From Sepioteuthis lessoniana (taxonomy: Eukaryota; Mollusca; Cephalopoda; Myopsida; Loliginidae): a DNA stretch of 64,000 nucleotides. The notes under the pieces are model-generated. The model was not told the origin of the DNA, searched no databases, and saw only the letters and a list, made by a program, of their open reading frames with translations. The stretch is taken from the NCBI GenBank assembly GCA_963585895.1, contig OY757913.1:103824145-103888144 (forward strand), given 5' to 3'. The translations under genes were made by a program, and so were the position numbers. Below are positions 32,085 through 41,955 of the stretch, one piece after another (position 1 is the stretch's first letter; each line of letters starts with the position of its first letter).

Positions 32085-32340
32085 AGCTTCAAAGAAAGAA
32101 AGAAAGAAAGCAAGAAAGAATGAAAGAAAGAATGAAAGAAAGAAAGAAATCTATATGGAGGAGATGAAACTGAGATTCAGAAATCCAAGCAGCCTGTAAC
32201 GACGTAAATAGGAAAATAAAACCTAGAAAAAATGTGAAAACGTGAGAGAATGAGGATTACCGTTCGAGAGAGAGACAGAGAGAGCGACAGAAAGACAGAA
32301 AGAGAGAGATAAAGCGAGATAGAGAGAAAGAGAAAAATGT
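32085..32340. repeat. GAAA and GAGA microsatellite cluster
   Basis: GAAA repeats at 32,092-32,148 and GA-rich repeats at 32,265-32,335. Frames across it are low complexity. Confidence 0.85.
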
Positions 32341-32500
32341 GAGGTTTAAAAGGCTCGAGAAGGCTCGAGATAAATATGAGGGGAGAAGCAAAATAAAAAA
32401 ACGAACGGCATTTCGACAATGAACGAAAACGAACAAACAAAAGTCGTAGTGGAAGAATATAAAGATTAAAAGTCACAATGGATGTAAACAACTGCTGTCA

Positions 32501-32701
32501 ATGAACGCTTCGCTTAAGGTGACATTTCGCGCCGTTCTGACAAGAACACGTGAACTCTGGCGAGAGCAGAATCTGTCAAAACAATTCCAGTTGATTAAAT
32601 ACATTGAGCAACGGACATTCTCCTATATCTTTTTACCACTTGTAGAGCATTGTGTTACGAGGCTAGCAAATTATGTGAAACGAGTTCAACACAAAATATA
32701 G
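32501..32701 (+). other. Unrecognised 66-codon ORF
   Basis: Open from ATG (NASLKVTFRAVLTRTRELWR ... VKRVQHKI) to TAG, followed at ~32,750 by AATAAA-like sequence. The composition is protein-like rather than repeat-derived, but no family is recognised and no splice signals are obvious. A chance frame is possible. Confidence 0.2.
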
Positions 32702-32959
32702 CGCGATATTGTTGCAAAGGAGTCTTCCGGGTACTGTGACAAATGAATGATAAAATAAAACAAGCAATCATGAAAAAAAAATAATAACAGGAGTTTGAGT
32801 TGAACGGGTGTAAGCTTTTTTATGCATTATTTTGAAGAATAATCAATAATTATCAAAATATCTTTATTGCGTGAATAGTAATCTTTATTCGGGTATAGTG
32901 TACGTAAATATTTCTAGTATTCATCTTTTAAGATGCTTACTTGGGTGTCATTCCTGAAT

Positions 32960-33515
32960 TCATCAGCCTAGTCGGATGATTTTGTTGAACACATTGACTG
33001 CATCTTTGCATAGGGATAAGACTCCCACAAACGAGTGTCCTGATGTGTCAATAAACAATATGATGGCGAGGCTGCAGTAATGATAGAGCTTTTGAAGAAT
33101 GCAGATTACACCTTCATTGCCATCGCACCCGGGTCCTCTCTCTTCCTGAGTGTTAGCCTCTGATAGGGTGCTAATTATTGGTCAAATAGAACTGTTTGGC
33201 TTTTAAATGTATTGAAACAAACTACTTATGCTAAATCTAATTGTTTGAAATTGGACTGTTCGATCATTTAACTGTGTTTAAACGAATGACTGATATTCAA
33301 TTGAGGTGTTACTGATTAATAGCAATTTTTGGAAACATTAAACTTTGTTGTCTTTTGCTAAATTGAATTGTTTGAGATAGAACTGTTTGGTCATTTAACT
33401 GTGTGTACCTATACAATGTGTGTACAAATCAGATATTTGATATATATGTATAAACAGGATTTGGCATTAAATAACCAACATATAAAACCGAATCAAACTA
33501 AACTAAACCCAAATT
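32960..33515 (+). mobile_element. A-type retroposon
   Basis: Sense order: CAGCCTAGTCGGATG head, body with ACGAGTGTCCTGATGTGTC and TCATTGCCATCGCACCC, four VNTR units, and tail GGATTTGGCATTAAATAACC ... TAAAACCGAATCAAAC. Confidence 0.85.
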
Positions 33516-33829
33516 CCAATGAGGAAAAAACTTGGTTATCGTCGTGAAATTTGGGGTTGATATTTTGGGTTCAGCCTAGTATCTAACATTTGTCTTTTTC
33601 GGCTCCTGGACTGCTACTGAAAATGAAAGCGATAGCTGTGTATGCAGGGGTTAAAATTGTTATTTTGGGAAATAATGACGCAGGTGGTTCATTTTCTTTT
33701 TATTATTTGATTAAAAAAAAACTCGGGTTAGGAGCCATTAAAATTGTTTTTACTTTATCTTTTGATCTTCTTCTATAGAGGTGTAAAACTCGACAAAAAA
33801 GTGGGCAATCCTAAAAGGTATGATAGTAA
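33516..33829. other. Unassigned
   Basis: A 62-codon frame at 33,590-33,778 is not recognised and is probably chance. Confidence 0.3.
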
Positions 33830-34190
33830 GTTTCACCTGATGGTGAAGCTTCATTTCTCGAGATGTGAAAAGTTAGAAGGACCCATTCATTGCCATTATG
33901 CCTTAGTCAGCCTTGACTGATAGAGTTGTAGTACCTGTCATGGTCCTACTTAATCAAATACATCTGTTTAAAAAGTATTCGTATTAAATAAGAACCATTG
34001 CGCCATATAATAGCAAATTATTTGTAATAAGAATTGAAGCTGTAATTACAAAGTATATATTTCTTAATTAAAATCATACAACTGTAGGCCATTAAAATAA
34101 CAATCATTAAATAGAAATAATTATTTGAAATAATATTATGATTCCAAATAGATAAAAATACTTGAAACCATACAACTGTACGCAAAGTAT
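33830..34190 (+). mobile_element. A-prime retroposon, interrupted by LTR1
   Basis: Diverged body (CACCTGATGGTGAAGCTTC, CATTGCCATTATGCC) then AT-rich VNTR units. A tail scrap GTTTGGCATTAAAC at ~35,312 lies beyond the LTR. Confidence 0.65.
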
Positions 34191-34192
34191 AA

Positions 34193-35300
34193 CATATTGA
34201 CCTTCGACCGAGCCGTCAATCTAGAAACAGGTGCATCCGGTCGAAGATATCGTTATATCATCTTGACCTGTGGACGGGTTGAATTCGGTGCAGATGCGAA
34301 GCCCACAGGAAGCAGGTGGATGTCAAACAATTATATAACCAGGTGCCACCGACGATTTGAGTTAGTTGGGATTCGAGGCAAGCAGAGTTGAATTCGAGTT
34401 GCAGTCACAGTTCGAGTTCCAGTTGGGGACAAGATACCGTAGTGAGAGCCAGCGCCAGACAGAGGGCTTGTGCATCTCAGGATCCCGGTTGAGCTGCCCA
34501 GCAGAATGACGAAGAAGTGTTGCTGTAATACAGAGGAACTTGGGGTCAATATGTTGCAGTCTGTTCTGTCTCCAACTCACCTCTCACACAGAACCAACAT
34601 CACCACTTTCGCAACCCTTTCGCAACCCTTTTTATTGGTTGGTTTGGTTTGTTTGGTTTTATGGCATATCAACCTTTGTAGGTTATTTAACGCCAAATCC
34701 ATTTTTATGTAAATAATCTGTTCTATTGAAAACAGTTCAGTTTAGCATAAGTACAGTTTAATTGTCAAAAACATTTCCATTTCAAACTATTCAAGCAGTT
34801 ATATGTAATAATTCAGTTAAGTGTAAGTACAGTTTTAATGTCGAAAAACAGTTCTATTTGAAATAATTCAGTTAAGCATGAGCACGCAGTTTAAGTGTAA
34901 GTACGGTTTAATTGTCAAAAACCTTTCTATTTCAAGCTATTCAGTTTACTCAATTCATTTTAGCATAAGTATGCTGTTAGTTCTATTTAACCCACAGATA
35001 GGGCCCTATCAGGTGCTACCACTTCGGGCCAGAGTAGACCTGGGGGCGATGGCAATGAAGGGGTACTCCACATTCCCCAAAGCTCCAGCACTGCTGGAAC
35101 CTCACCATCAGATTGTTTAGTGTCATATCTAGGATACTCGTAGCGGGGTCTTACCCCTCTGCAGTGGTGCAGTCAGTGTATTCTACAGCCCCAGCTGACT
35201 GGGCAAGCAACCCTTTTGACAATAAAGAAGCGTGTTCGTTCGTCATTATTCTTGATTATGTTTCCGCATGTATATGTAAACGTATAGTTGTATCATGGCT
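34193..35300 (+). mobile_element. Probable solo LTR, family LTR1, with nested A element
   Basis: Shares with 44,406, in order: ATATTGACC, GGTGCATCCGGTCGAAGATATC, GACGGGTTGAATT, GGTGGATGTCAAACAATTATATAACC, GGGGTCAATATGTTGCAGTC and CTCACACAGAACC. It resumes after the A insertion with GACAATAAAG and GTTTCCGCATGTATATG. The AATAAA lies at ~35,220. Confidence 0.65.
34633..35206 (-). mobile_element. A-type retroposon with 11 bp TSD, nested in LTR1
   Basis: GCAACCCTTTT occurs at 34,622-34,632 and 35,207-35,217. Full antisense order from TTGGTTGGTTTGG tail to CAGCCCCAGCTGACTGGGC. Confidence 0.9.
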
Positions 35301-35324
35301 ATAAAACAAAGTGTTTGGCATTAA

Positions 35325-36010
35325 ACTGGTATACTTTGGGGGCACTGTAGATTATACTGACCATCTTGACAGAGGAGTAAGACGTCTACCCCTCAACACG
35401 TGCTCTGGATATCACACGAAACCATCTGATGATGAGGCTTGTGTTCTGGACCTTTGGGGAATGTCGAGTAACCCTTCACTACCATTACTCCCAGACGAAC
35501 TCATACTCGGAGTTGTAGTACCTGTCATGATCTTATTTGTAGGTCAAACAGGAATATTAAATGCATTTCTATATTTGGAACAAATTAACTGTATGCAAAT
35601 AAATGAATAATGCTCAAAAGAATTATTAGTCTTGAATAGAAATACTTAAAACCACTTCATTTCAATGATCAGTATTTAATAGAAAAATTAGTTCTTGAAA
35701 GAAATGCTGGAGATCGTTCAACCGTGTGCAAATTAGTTCTTAATCATTTAAAAATGAAAGTACCAACAAACTATTTCCTTTTATAATCATGGATGTAAAA
35801 ACAGGATTTGACATTTGATAAACATCAATAACCATATGCCAATAAACGAAATAATAAAAGATCTGATATGATATAACTGATTGGAATATTTTTTTTTGAA
35901 AGAAAGCGGAAATATATTAATATAAACTAATGATAAACTGAGTTTGTAACCCCTAGACGGGTTGGCATGCCTTTAAAATCAATTAATCGATGCATCAATC
36001 AATCAATAAA
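35325..36010 (+). mobile_element. A-prime retroposon with (CAAT)n tail
   Basis: Body GACAGAGGAGTAAGACG ... CATTACTCCCAGACGAAC, VNTR units to ~35,800, a standard tail near 35,815-35,860, and a second tail-like GGGTTGGCATGCCTTTAAAATC with ATCAATCAATCAAT at 35,965-36,010. Confidence 0.65.
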
Positions 36011-36029
36011 AATCAAACCTACTAACACG

Positions 36030-36340
36030 TCCCTTATTCTGTTTCTCGAAGTCGTTCGGCGTCATATTTGTTGTTATTGTTAAAATAATTATCAAGTGTT
36101 CATCGGTGATGTGTTGTTTTTATAAAAGACCTAAGTCTCTCTTTGCCAGTCATTCTGAATAGTTTTCAATAAATTATGGGATGAATAAAAAGGTTTGCAA
36201 TATTTACGTAAATTGAGGCACACTTTCCTAATTTCGGATATTTTGCCGAGGTTATCAAGGTGACGAACTCAAATAGACGGTCTGATGCTGATGAGATCGT
36301 TTGGCTTTGAGGATGATAAGCAATAAAATCAATCAATCAA
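36030..36340 (-). pseudogene. Mariner-family-2 remnant with CAAT-repeat end
   Basis: Shares with 36,548 and 37,430 the run GTTTGCAATATTTACGTAA ... GCCGAGGTTATCAAGGTGACG, the reverse of the transposase segment around VTKILQNF. It ends in AATCAATCAATCAA. Confidence 0.5.
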
Positions 36341-36360
36341 ATGAAACCAAACCAAAAAGT

Positions 36361-36547
36361 CCTTTGTTTAATGGCATATCAACCTTTGTAGGTTATTTAA
36401 TGCCAAAGCTATTCTCCTAGAAGAACAGTAGTGGTACTATTTAACTCATAGCTGGGAGGATAAGGGGGTTCATACCTTTTCCAAGGGCATTTACCCGAAA
36501 GTGAACGTAATAGTTCATCGCTTTAACCATTACACCACGAGGACACC
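36361..36547 (-). mobile_element. D-type SINE
   Basis: Antisense tail GTTTAATGGCATATCAACC, core, and head CTTTAACCATTACACCACGAGG. The B-box part is deleted. Confidence 0.85.
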
Positions 36548-36822
36548 CCCTCTTTTATTTTTTTTCTCGATGCCTTTCAGTTTCATATTTGTCGTAATCG
36601 TAAAAAGAATTATATATATATTTGGGATGATGTGTTGTCTTTTTGGGTGACCCCAGTCTCTCTTTGAAATTCATTCGGAGGGGTTATCAATGAATATTTT
36701 GTTGAATCAAAAGTTTTGCAATATTTTCGTAACGTCTGGCACAATTTGGCAGCTTCACTTGCTTTTGCAGCAGTCGTCAAAGTGACAAGCCACAATGGAT
36801 TGTAAAATGCCAAAATCATCTG
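36548..36822 (-). pseudogene. Mariner-family-2 remnant
   Basis: The minus frame reads FYNPLWLVTLTTAAKAS and LCQTLRKYCKTF in alternating frames, equivalent to the region after the helix-turn-helix. Sandwiched between two D SINEs. Confidence 0.55.
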
Positions 36823-36937
36823 ACGGGTGTCCTCGAAGTGTAATGGTTAATGCGCTGGACAGTGGAATCGTAGTGAGCAAATTCGAACTCCAGTTACGCT
36901 ATTACGTTCACTTTTAGACAAATACTCTTGGGAAAGG

Positions 36938-37105
36938 CTTGGTTTGTTTGGATTGTTTGGTTTTATGGCATATCAACCTTTGTAGGTTATTTAACGCCAA
37001 ATCCATTTTTATGTAAATAATCTGTTCTACTGAAAGCAGTTCTGTTTAGCATAAGTACACAGAGGTGCAGTCAGAGTATTCTACAGCCCCAGTTGACTGG
37101 GCAAC
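36938..37105 (-). mobile_element. Internally deleted A-type retroposon with 11 bp TSD
   Basis: CTTGGGAAAGG occurs at 36,927-36,937 and 37,106-37,116. Only tail, one VNTR unit and the last ~45 bp of body (GGTGCAGTCAGAGTATTCTAC) remain in 168 bp, yet both natural ends are present. Confidence 0.9.
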
Positions 37106-37210
37106 CTTGGGAAAGGTATGAACCCCCCCTATCCTATGGGTTAAACAGTACCACTACTATTCTTCTAGATAGGTGACTTTGGCACTAAATAACCTACGAA
37201 GTTTGATGTG

Positions 37211-37337
37211 TAATTTATAAAGCTCTTTGCTTCGATGTGCCACAAGGCCGAATGAATTGGGCGCCCAATGAGACTCGAACTCAATCGTGTAGGTTTGCTA
37301 GTCTAGTTTGCTAACCGTTACACCACCAGAGGTGCCC
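37211..37337 (-). mobile_element. F-type SINE with 17 bp TSD
   Basis: CTACGAAG(T/G)TTGATGTG occurs at 37,194-37,210 and 37,338-37,354. In sense: GGGCACCTCTGGTGGTGTAACGG (A-box region), GAGTTCGAGTCTC (B box), GCCTTGTGGCACATCGAAGC, end. Length 127 bp. Confidence 0.88.
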
Positions 37338-37429
37338 CTACGAAGGTTGATGTGTCATTGAACTGAGAAACCAAACGAAGGTCCCTTGGCTGAGTGACAG
37401 GTTGACATGCCGTTAAAATAGATCAATCA

Positions 37430-37666
37430 TTAAAATTATACCTATAAACACGTCCTTTATTCTGTCTTCGTTGTCATATTTGCCGTAATTGTTAGAATAA
37501 TTATATATTTTTCTTTGGTGGTGTGTTTTCTTTTGGGGAGACCCCAGTCTCCCTTTACAAGTCATTCTTAGGAGTTTTGGGTGAATTAAAAGTTTTGCAA
37601 TTTTTTTTTAGTAACGTCCGACATAATTCGGCAGCTAGACATGCTTTTGCCGGGGTAATCTACCTC

Positions 37667-37702
<36 letters not shown>

Positions 37703-38105
37703 TTTATACGTATTTCATAATTCAGTCGGTATAAGAAAAAACTGTTGTATGGCGTGATGAGGGAAGAATCACATCATTTGTTTATTTCTAAAAATTCTTT
37801 TGTAAGGGCTTAATGCTTCTGAAGTGTGTGAGAAACGGAGAGAAAAAGACAAAGACAGATTGCTATACTGACCCATAACTTCTTCGATTGTCTTGACCAT
37901 AGCATGCTGTTTTATCTTCAAGGCCCCACTTAGCACTTTTTCGGCTTCTCGGCCGTGGGTAATCATAATTCGGCAGCTAGACATGCTTTTGCCGGGGTAA
38001 TCTAGATAAGGAACCAAAAAGAACTGTAAGATACCGAGATCACTTGGCGTGGTGACAGGTTGACATACCATTAAAATCAGTCGATCAATAAATGAATCAA
38101 TCAAT
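37430..38105 (-). pseudogene. Mariner-family-2 remnant split by a 302 bp insertion
   Basis: Segments 37,430-37,662 and 38,005-38,105 join to one remnant like 36,030-36,340. It ends GGTGACAGGTTGACATACC with ATCAATCAATCA repeats. A 40 bp target copy is present on both sides of the insertion. Confidence 0.6.
37663..37964 (-). mobile_element. Unclassified insertion, 256 bp unit plus (TA)n, flanked by 40 bp direct repeat
   Basis: Identical 40 bp sequences at 37,623-37,662 and 37,965-38,004 (ATAATTCGGCAGCTAGACAT ...) bound it. The unit 37,709-37,964 is ~96% identical to 38,546-38,801, and both have a TA run on the same side. In minus sense it starts GATTACCCACGGCC and ends ...ACGTATAAAA(TA)n, suggesting a retroposon with a TA tail. 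A 60-codon frame (EAEKVLSGALKIKQHAMVKT ...) is open in both copies but not recognised. Confidence 0.7.
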
Positions 38106-38496
38106 CAGTCAAAATAATATTGAAATAAACAGCAATAGAGTATCATAGATATTTACTGGTCAAATTATTTCGCTTTGCTTCACTGCCCTGTTATTTTGGA
38201 ATAGTGCCCGGTAAAAGTGAATGGACATTTAGAGTGCTTTTCCTTTTGGATATACTTTCCCCGGGCATCAAGTAAATCAATTCAAAACAAAGGATATTTA
38301 TCTAAGAAATCATTACAAAGGCAATTCATAGAACAGAGTAGCAGACACGATGACATCTCGTGCTGAATCAGAGAATCAAAACATTGAATCCACTAAAAGC
38401 CAAGGATAACACTTAAATAACAAAACGATAATGATAAAAATATAAACAAAAATAAATTGAAGCGATGTAAATACCATAGGTTACTAAAAATTGGCT

Positions 38497-38497
38497 A

Positions 38498-38542
<45 letters not shown>

Positions 38543-38801
38543 ATACGTATTTTATAATTCAGTCGGTATAACAAAAAACTGTTGTATAGCGTGATGAGGG
38601 AAGAATCACATCATTTGTTTATTTCTAAAAATTCTTTTGTATGGGCTTAATGCTTCTGAAGTGTGTGAGAAACGGAGAGAAGAAGACAAAGACAGATTGC
38701 TATACTGACCCATAACTTCTTCGACTGTCTTGATCATAGCATGCTGTTTTATCATCAAGGCCCCACTTAGCACTTTTTCGGCTTCTCGGCCGTGGGTAAT
38801 C
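38497..38801 (-). mobile_element. Second copy of the 256 bp TA-tailed unit
   Basis: Same start (GATTACCCACGGCC in minus sense at 38,801) and same TA-side end as the copy at 37,663. No matching 40 bp repeat is seen here. The upstream frame continues through RVRACLLSLRAPRL without stop, likely by chance. Confidence 0.7.
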
Positions 38802-39050
38802 AAACGGGGCGCTCTCAGTGACAGCAAACAGGCTCTTACTCGGGCCCTCACTGACTTCAACTGATCTCAACTGTCTAACCTTCACGCAGGCATCTGCATA
38901 TATCAATATATATATATTATTTCGTAACGCCCACGTAATATATTATTTCGTAACGCACACGTTTTCCGATCGATCTCGTGTTTACTTCCACTGATGTACA
39001 CGGGTGCGTCTGTGATTGACTGCTCGGTCTAGGGTCATTATGTAACAAAC
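38802..39050. other. Unassigned with short direct repeat
   Basis: TATATTATTTCGTAACGC(C/A)CACG occurs twice (~38,914 and ~38,938). Nothing else recognised. Confidence 0.45.
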
Positions 39051-39054
39051 CCTG

Positions 39055-39245
39055 ATGGTGATGATGATATTCATCATCTTGTCGTGCCACCATCATGGAT
39101 ATCCCTGAACCTCTCTCGCCACTCCTCCCTATAGTTCATCTGGCTGGTCCTCAGGGCTACATCCCGTATCCTCACAGAGCTGATGTATGCAGGTTCGAGC
39201 TGGTCGTCCTACTTTTGCTCGGCCATGTGAGTGGGTCCATAGGAG
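39055..39245 (-). pseudogene. RTE-like LINE 3' end fragment
   Basis: Minus frames give GRAKVGRPARTCIHQLCEDT and the EEWRERFRDIH-like end, then ATG/ATC repeats (39,055-39,075). Same protein end as at 53,300-53,458. Confidence 0.75.
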
Positions 39246-39261
39246 AAAATTCCTTATGATT

Positions 39262-39515
39262 GGTTTCTTTGTTTAATGGCATATCAACGCTTTTTATGTT
39301 ATTTAATGCCAAAGGCATTCTCCTCGAAGAACAGTAGTGATACTAATTAACCCATAGCTGGCAGGATAAGGGGGTTCATACTTTTATGGTGAGTATCATA
39401 CTTTTCCCAAGGGTATTTGCCCGAAAGTGAACGTAATAGCGCGACTGGAGTACGAACTCGCGTACTACGATTCCGCAGTTCATCGCTTTAACCATTACAC
39501 CACGAGGACACCCCC
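39262..39515 (-). mobile_element. D-type SINE
   Basis: Complete antisense copy from GGTTTCTTTGTTTAATGG to CATTACACCACGAGGACACC, with a small internal duplication (TTCATACTTTTATGGTGAGTAT). Confidence 0.9.
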
Positions 39516-39807
39516 CATCCATTATGAGCTTGAAACCCTGATGATACAATTTGTAAATAGAAAAGTATTACACAAACTGATATCTAAGAAAAAATTCTTT
39601 AAAAGAAGGAAAGATTTAAAACATTCATATTGCTTTAAAATAATTAAGCAGCAACACAATGCCTAACCAAAATAAAATAAAAAACCCACAGAATCACCAA
39701 AGCTGAAACGCAAACGTGCTCAGTGCACTAAACTGAGTGAAATTATAATACCTAAAGTGTCTGATAATGCGGTAGGTGAAACCCAGGTAGATTTTTTCTA
39801 GCTCTCT

Positions 39808-39859
<52 letters not shown>

Positions 39860-40040
39860 GTGTGTCTGTGTGTATTTACCAATTTGTTTAGCAAAGTTTT
39901 ATACGTTTGAATTTGGAGTTTTCCTTCGAATAGAACAATTAGCATACCAAGATAGATAAAATCAACTCGCGCTGGTGAGTATCAGTTTTAGGCCTAAGAG
40001 GTCATCAGGCTTTTGCTGTAAACTCTGTGTTTATGCAAAC

Positions 40041-40090
<50 letters not shown>

Positions 40091-40140
40091 AGAGGGAGAA
40101 AAGACAGAGAGAGAGAGAGAGAGAGAGAGAATGAGAGAGA
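39516..40140. repeat. AT-rich DNA with (TA)n and (GA)n microsatellites
   Basis: TA runs at 39,811-39,857 and 40,046-40,087 and a GA run at 40,107-40,137. The rest is unassigned. Confidence 0.7.
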
Positions 40141-40169
40141 AAGAAAGAAAGTGAGAGGAGGAGGGAGGG

Positions 40170-40500
40170 TGATTTTTTCTGTCTGTACTTCAAGCTATGA
40201 GAAAGGTCAAAATGATATGCAGCCCATTTTTCTTGGTCAAGTGGAAAGACAATTAGCTTTTGTCGAAGTAAAGAGGTGAGTTGTAAGTTTTACGAACCTT
40301 GTCAAAACGGTCAGTGATTTCCGTGAATCTCCGGGGAAATTTCAAAATGTTCTGCTTATTCTCTCGCGAAAGATAATTAAGATCCACCTGCGCTTCGCAA
40401 TCTCGTGTTGTCGCCTGCCTTCGGGTGGCAAGATGGCCGACTTGCAAGGTTATTGGAACTAACGGTCATGCGTTGTTTTGCCGCCAAAAAGAAGATCGGG
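40170..40500. other. GC-richer island with a 64-codon minus ORF
   Basis: CpG and GC content rise here. GGTGGCAAGATGGCCGACTT (40,425-40,444) resembles a YY1-type promoter element. A minus frame 40,447-40,253 (QVGHLATRRQATTRDCEAQV ...) is open but unrecognised. It could be a promoter or first exon, or another unnamed repeat. Confidence 0.25.
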
Positions 40501-40970
40501 TATTTCGATCAATTCATTTATTCGTCCTACTTTTCTTTTTCCTTATCTTTCTTTTTTTTTATTTCTTGCTTCTTTTTTTTTTTCTTTTTTTTTTTCCTTT
40601 GGTTATTTCTGGCTTAATTATTCGTTTCATTTCGCCGTTTTTCTTTTTTTTTTATTCTTTCGATTTTAGCTCTTTTTTATCCCGTGGTTTAATGATTAAT
40701 TTTTTAAATCTTTCTGTAAGTTAAACTATCTCTGTTTATCTATGAATGCTTTCCGGTATTTATCCCTATATCCATATTTCTCTTTTCTCTCTTTTTTTCT
40801 TTTTTTCGTCATTTTTCCTCGTTTAATTATCCGTCTCATTTTTACTCCGATCTCTCTCTCTCTCTCTCTATTTCTTAGTCACTCTCTCACTCACTCTCTC
40901 TCTGTCTCTCTAAATCTTACTCCCTCTCCTCTGCTTTCTTTCCTACATATGTCTGTATCCATTGTATTTC

Positions 40971-41002
<32 letters not shown>

Positions 41003-41060
41003 TTCCCTGCTTAATTATCCGTCCTACTTTTATTCTTATAACTCTCTCTCTATTTGTTCG

Positions 41061-41093
<33 letters not shown>

Positions 41094-41345
41094 AAATCTA
41101 TCTCCCTCTCCTCTGTCTTCTTTCCTACATATGTCTCTGTATCTTTCTTTCTTTCTTTCTTTCTTATCCGTCCCATTTTTATTCCCATTATTCTCTCTCC
41201 CTCCATCTTTCCCCCTTTTTCTCTCTTTTTGTATCTCTCTCTCAACCAACTCCCTCTCTTTTATCTTCTTTCTATCTCTGTTTCTGTATCTATCATTCTT
41301 TCTTTCATTCCTTCTTTCTTTCTTTTTCAATGTTTTCAATTTTCT
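40500..41345. repeat. ~850 bp polypyrimidine tract
   Basis: Almost only C and T on the + strand, with TTTC, TC and TCTT repeats. Internal 150-190 bp units recur: TTTCCTACATATGTCTGTATC at ~40,935 and ~41,122, and CTTTCTTTC blocks after each. The long frames on both strands (poly F/S/L or R/E/K) are artefacts. Confidence 0.9.
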
Positions 41346-41356
41346 TTAAATCACGA

Positions 41357-41451
41357 GTGGCAATGTTTGTGAGGCTCCAATCTTTGACCCAAATGAAGGA
41401 AACTTGCTGTGTGCCACCTTCACTCTATTGATTATTTCATCTGTTGTGCTT
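41357..41451 (+). other. Candidate exon with strong splice donor
   Basis: After the pyrimidine tract and an AG, the frame GNVCEAPIFDPNEGNLLCAT FTLLIISSVVL is open and ends at CTT|GTAAGTAGA, a near-perfect donor. The hydrophobic LLCATFTLLIISSVVL run could be a membrane segment. The gene is not recognised and a lone ~95 bp exon cannot be proven from sequence. Confidence 0.25.
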
Positions 41452-41673
41452 GTAAGTAGACTTTACCAAGTCAACTAGCAACAGCATAAATTACTAAAAG
41501 GTTAGATTTTTTAGTTTTGCCCAAAATAACATGAAATGGATTAGGTTACCGAATTTGAAATAGAGTTCATCCCCTTTATCTTCGATATTCTGCCCAACAG
41601 GTCACTCAGCACTTTTTAAATAATCAATATCATAAAAATCTTTGCATTCATCTTAACATGTAATAATAGTAAT

Positions 41674-41934
41674 GCTGGCGACCATAGTCGAGGGTAATCC
41701 GGAGGCTCCCTTTTCGATAGCTACTACACCAAGGTGTAGGGGAGGGCGCTACTCCTTTCCCTTGATTGCTCCACTTTACCCTTGATCCGTACCTTACAAT
41801 GCTGAGTGTTAAGCAAGGAGGCATCAAGTACCATTTTTTGAGTCTTTGGTATGACTCGACCTGGAATTGAACCCAGGTCTCCCGGGCCATTGGCGCACAC
41901 TCTAACCGCTAGGCCAATAACCAGTAAATTGTTA
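41674..41934 (-). mobile_element. B-type SINE
   Basis: Full antisense copy from GGCGACCATAGTCGAGG to CTCTAACCGCTAGGCCAATAAC. The T-arm stem GACCTGG...CCAGGTC is almost intact. Confidence 0.9.
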
Positions 41935-41955
41935 CATTTTAGGGAGAGTATTTTA

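Larger units (their letters stand above)
36823..37375 (+). mobile_element. D-type SINE with two nested insertions
   Basis: Head GGGTGTCCTCGAAGTGTAATGG and core to CTTGGGAAAGG. After the A insertion it resumes TATGAACCCCCC. After the F insertion the tail finishes with GTTGATGTGTCATTGAAC. Confidence 0.88.

Noticed and set aside
37730-37770. Hammerhead ribozyme in the 256 bp unit (TGATGAG...GAA)
   Set aside because: The conserved CTGATGA, stem II and GAAA arrangement is not met and no pairing stems I or III were found.
40917-41372. ORFs of 136-140 codons over the CT/GA tract
   Set aside because: Composition is only K/R/E on one strand or F/S/L on the other, both from simple repeats, and both strands are open at once.
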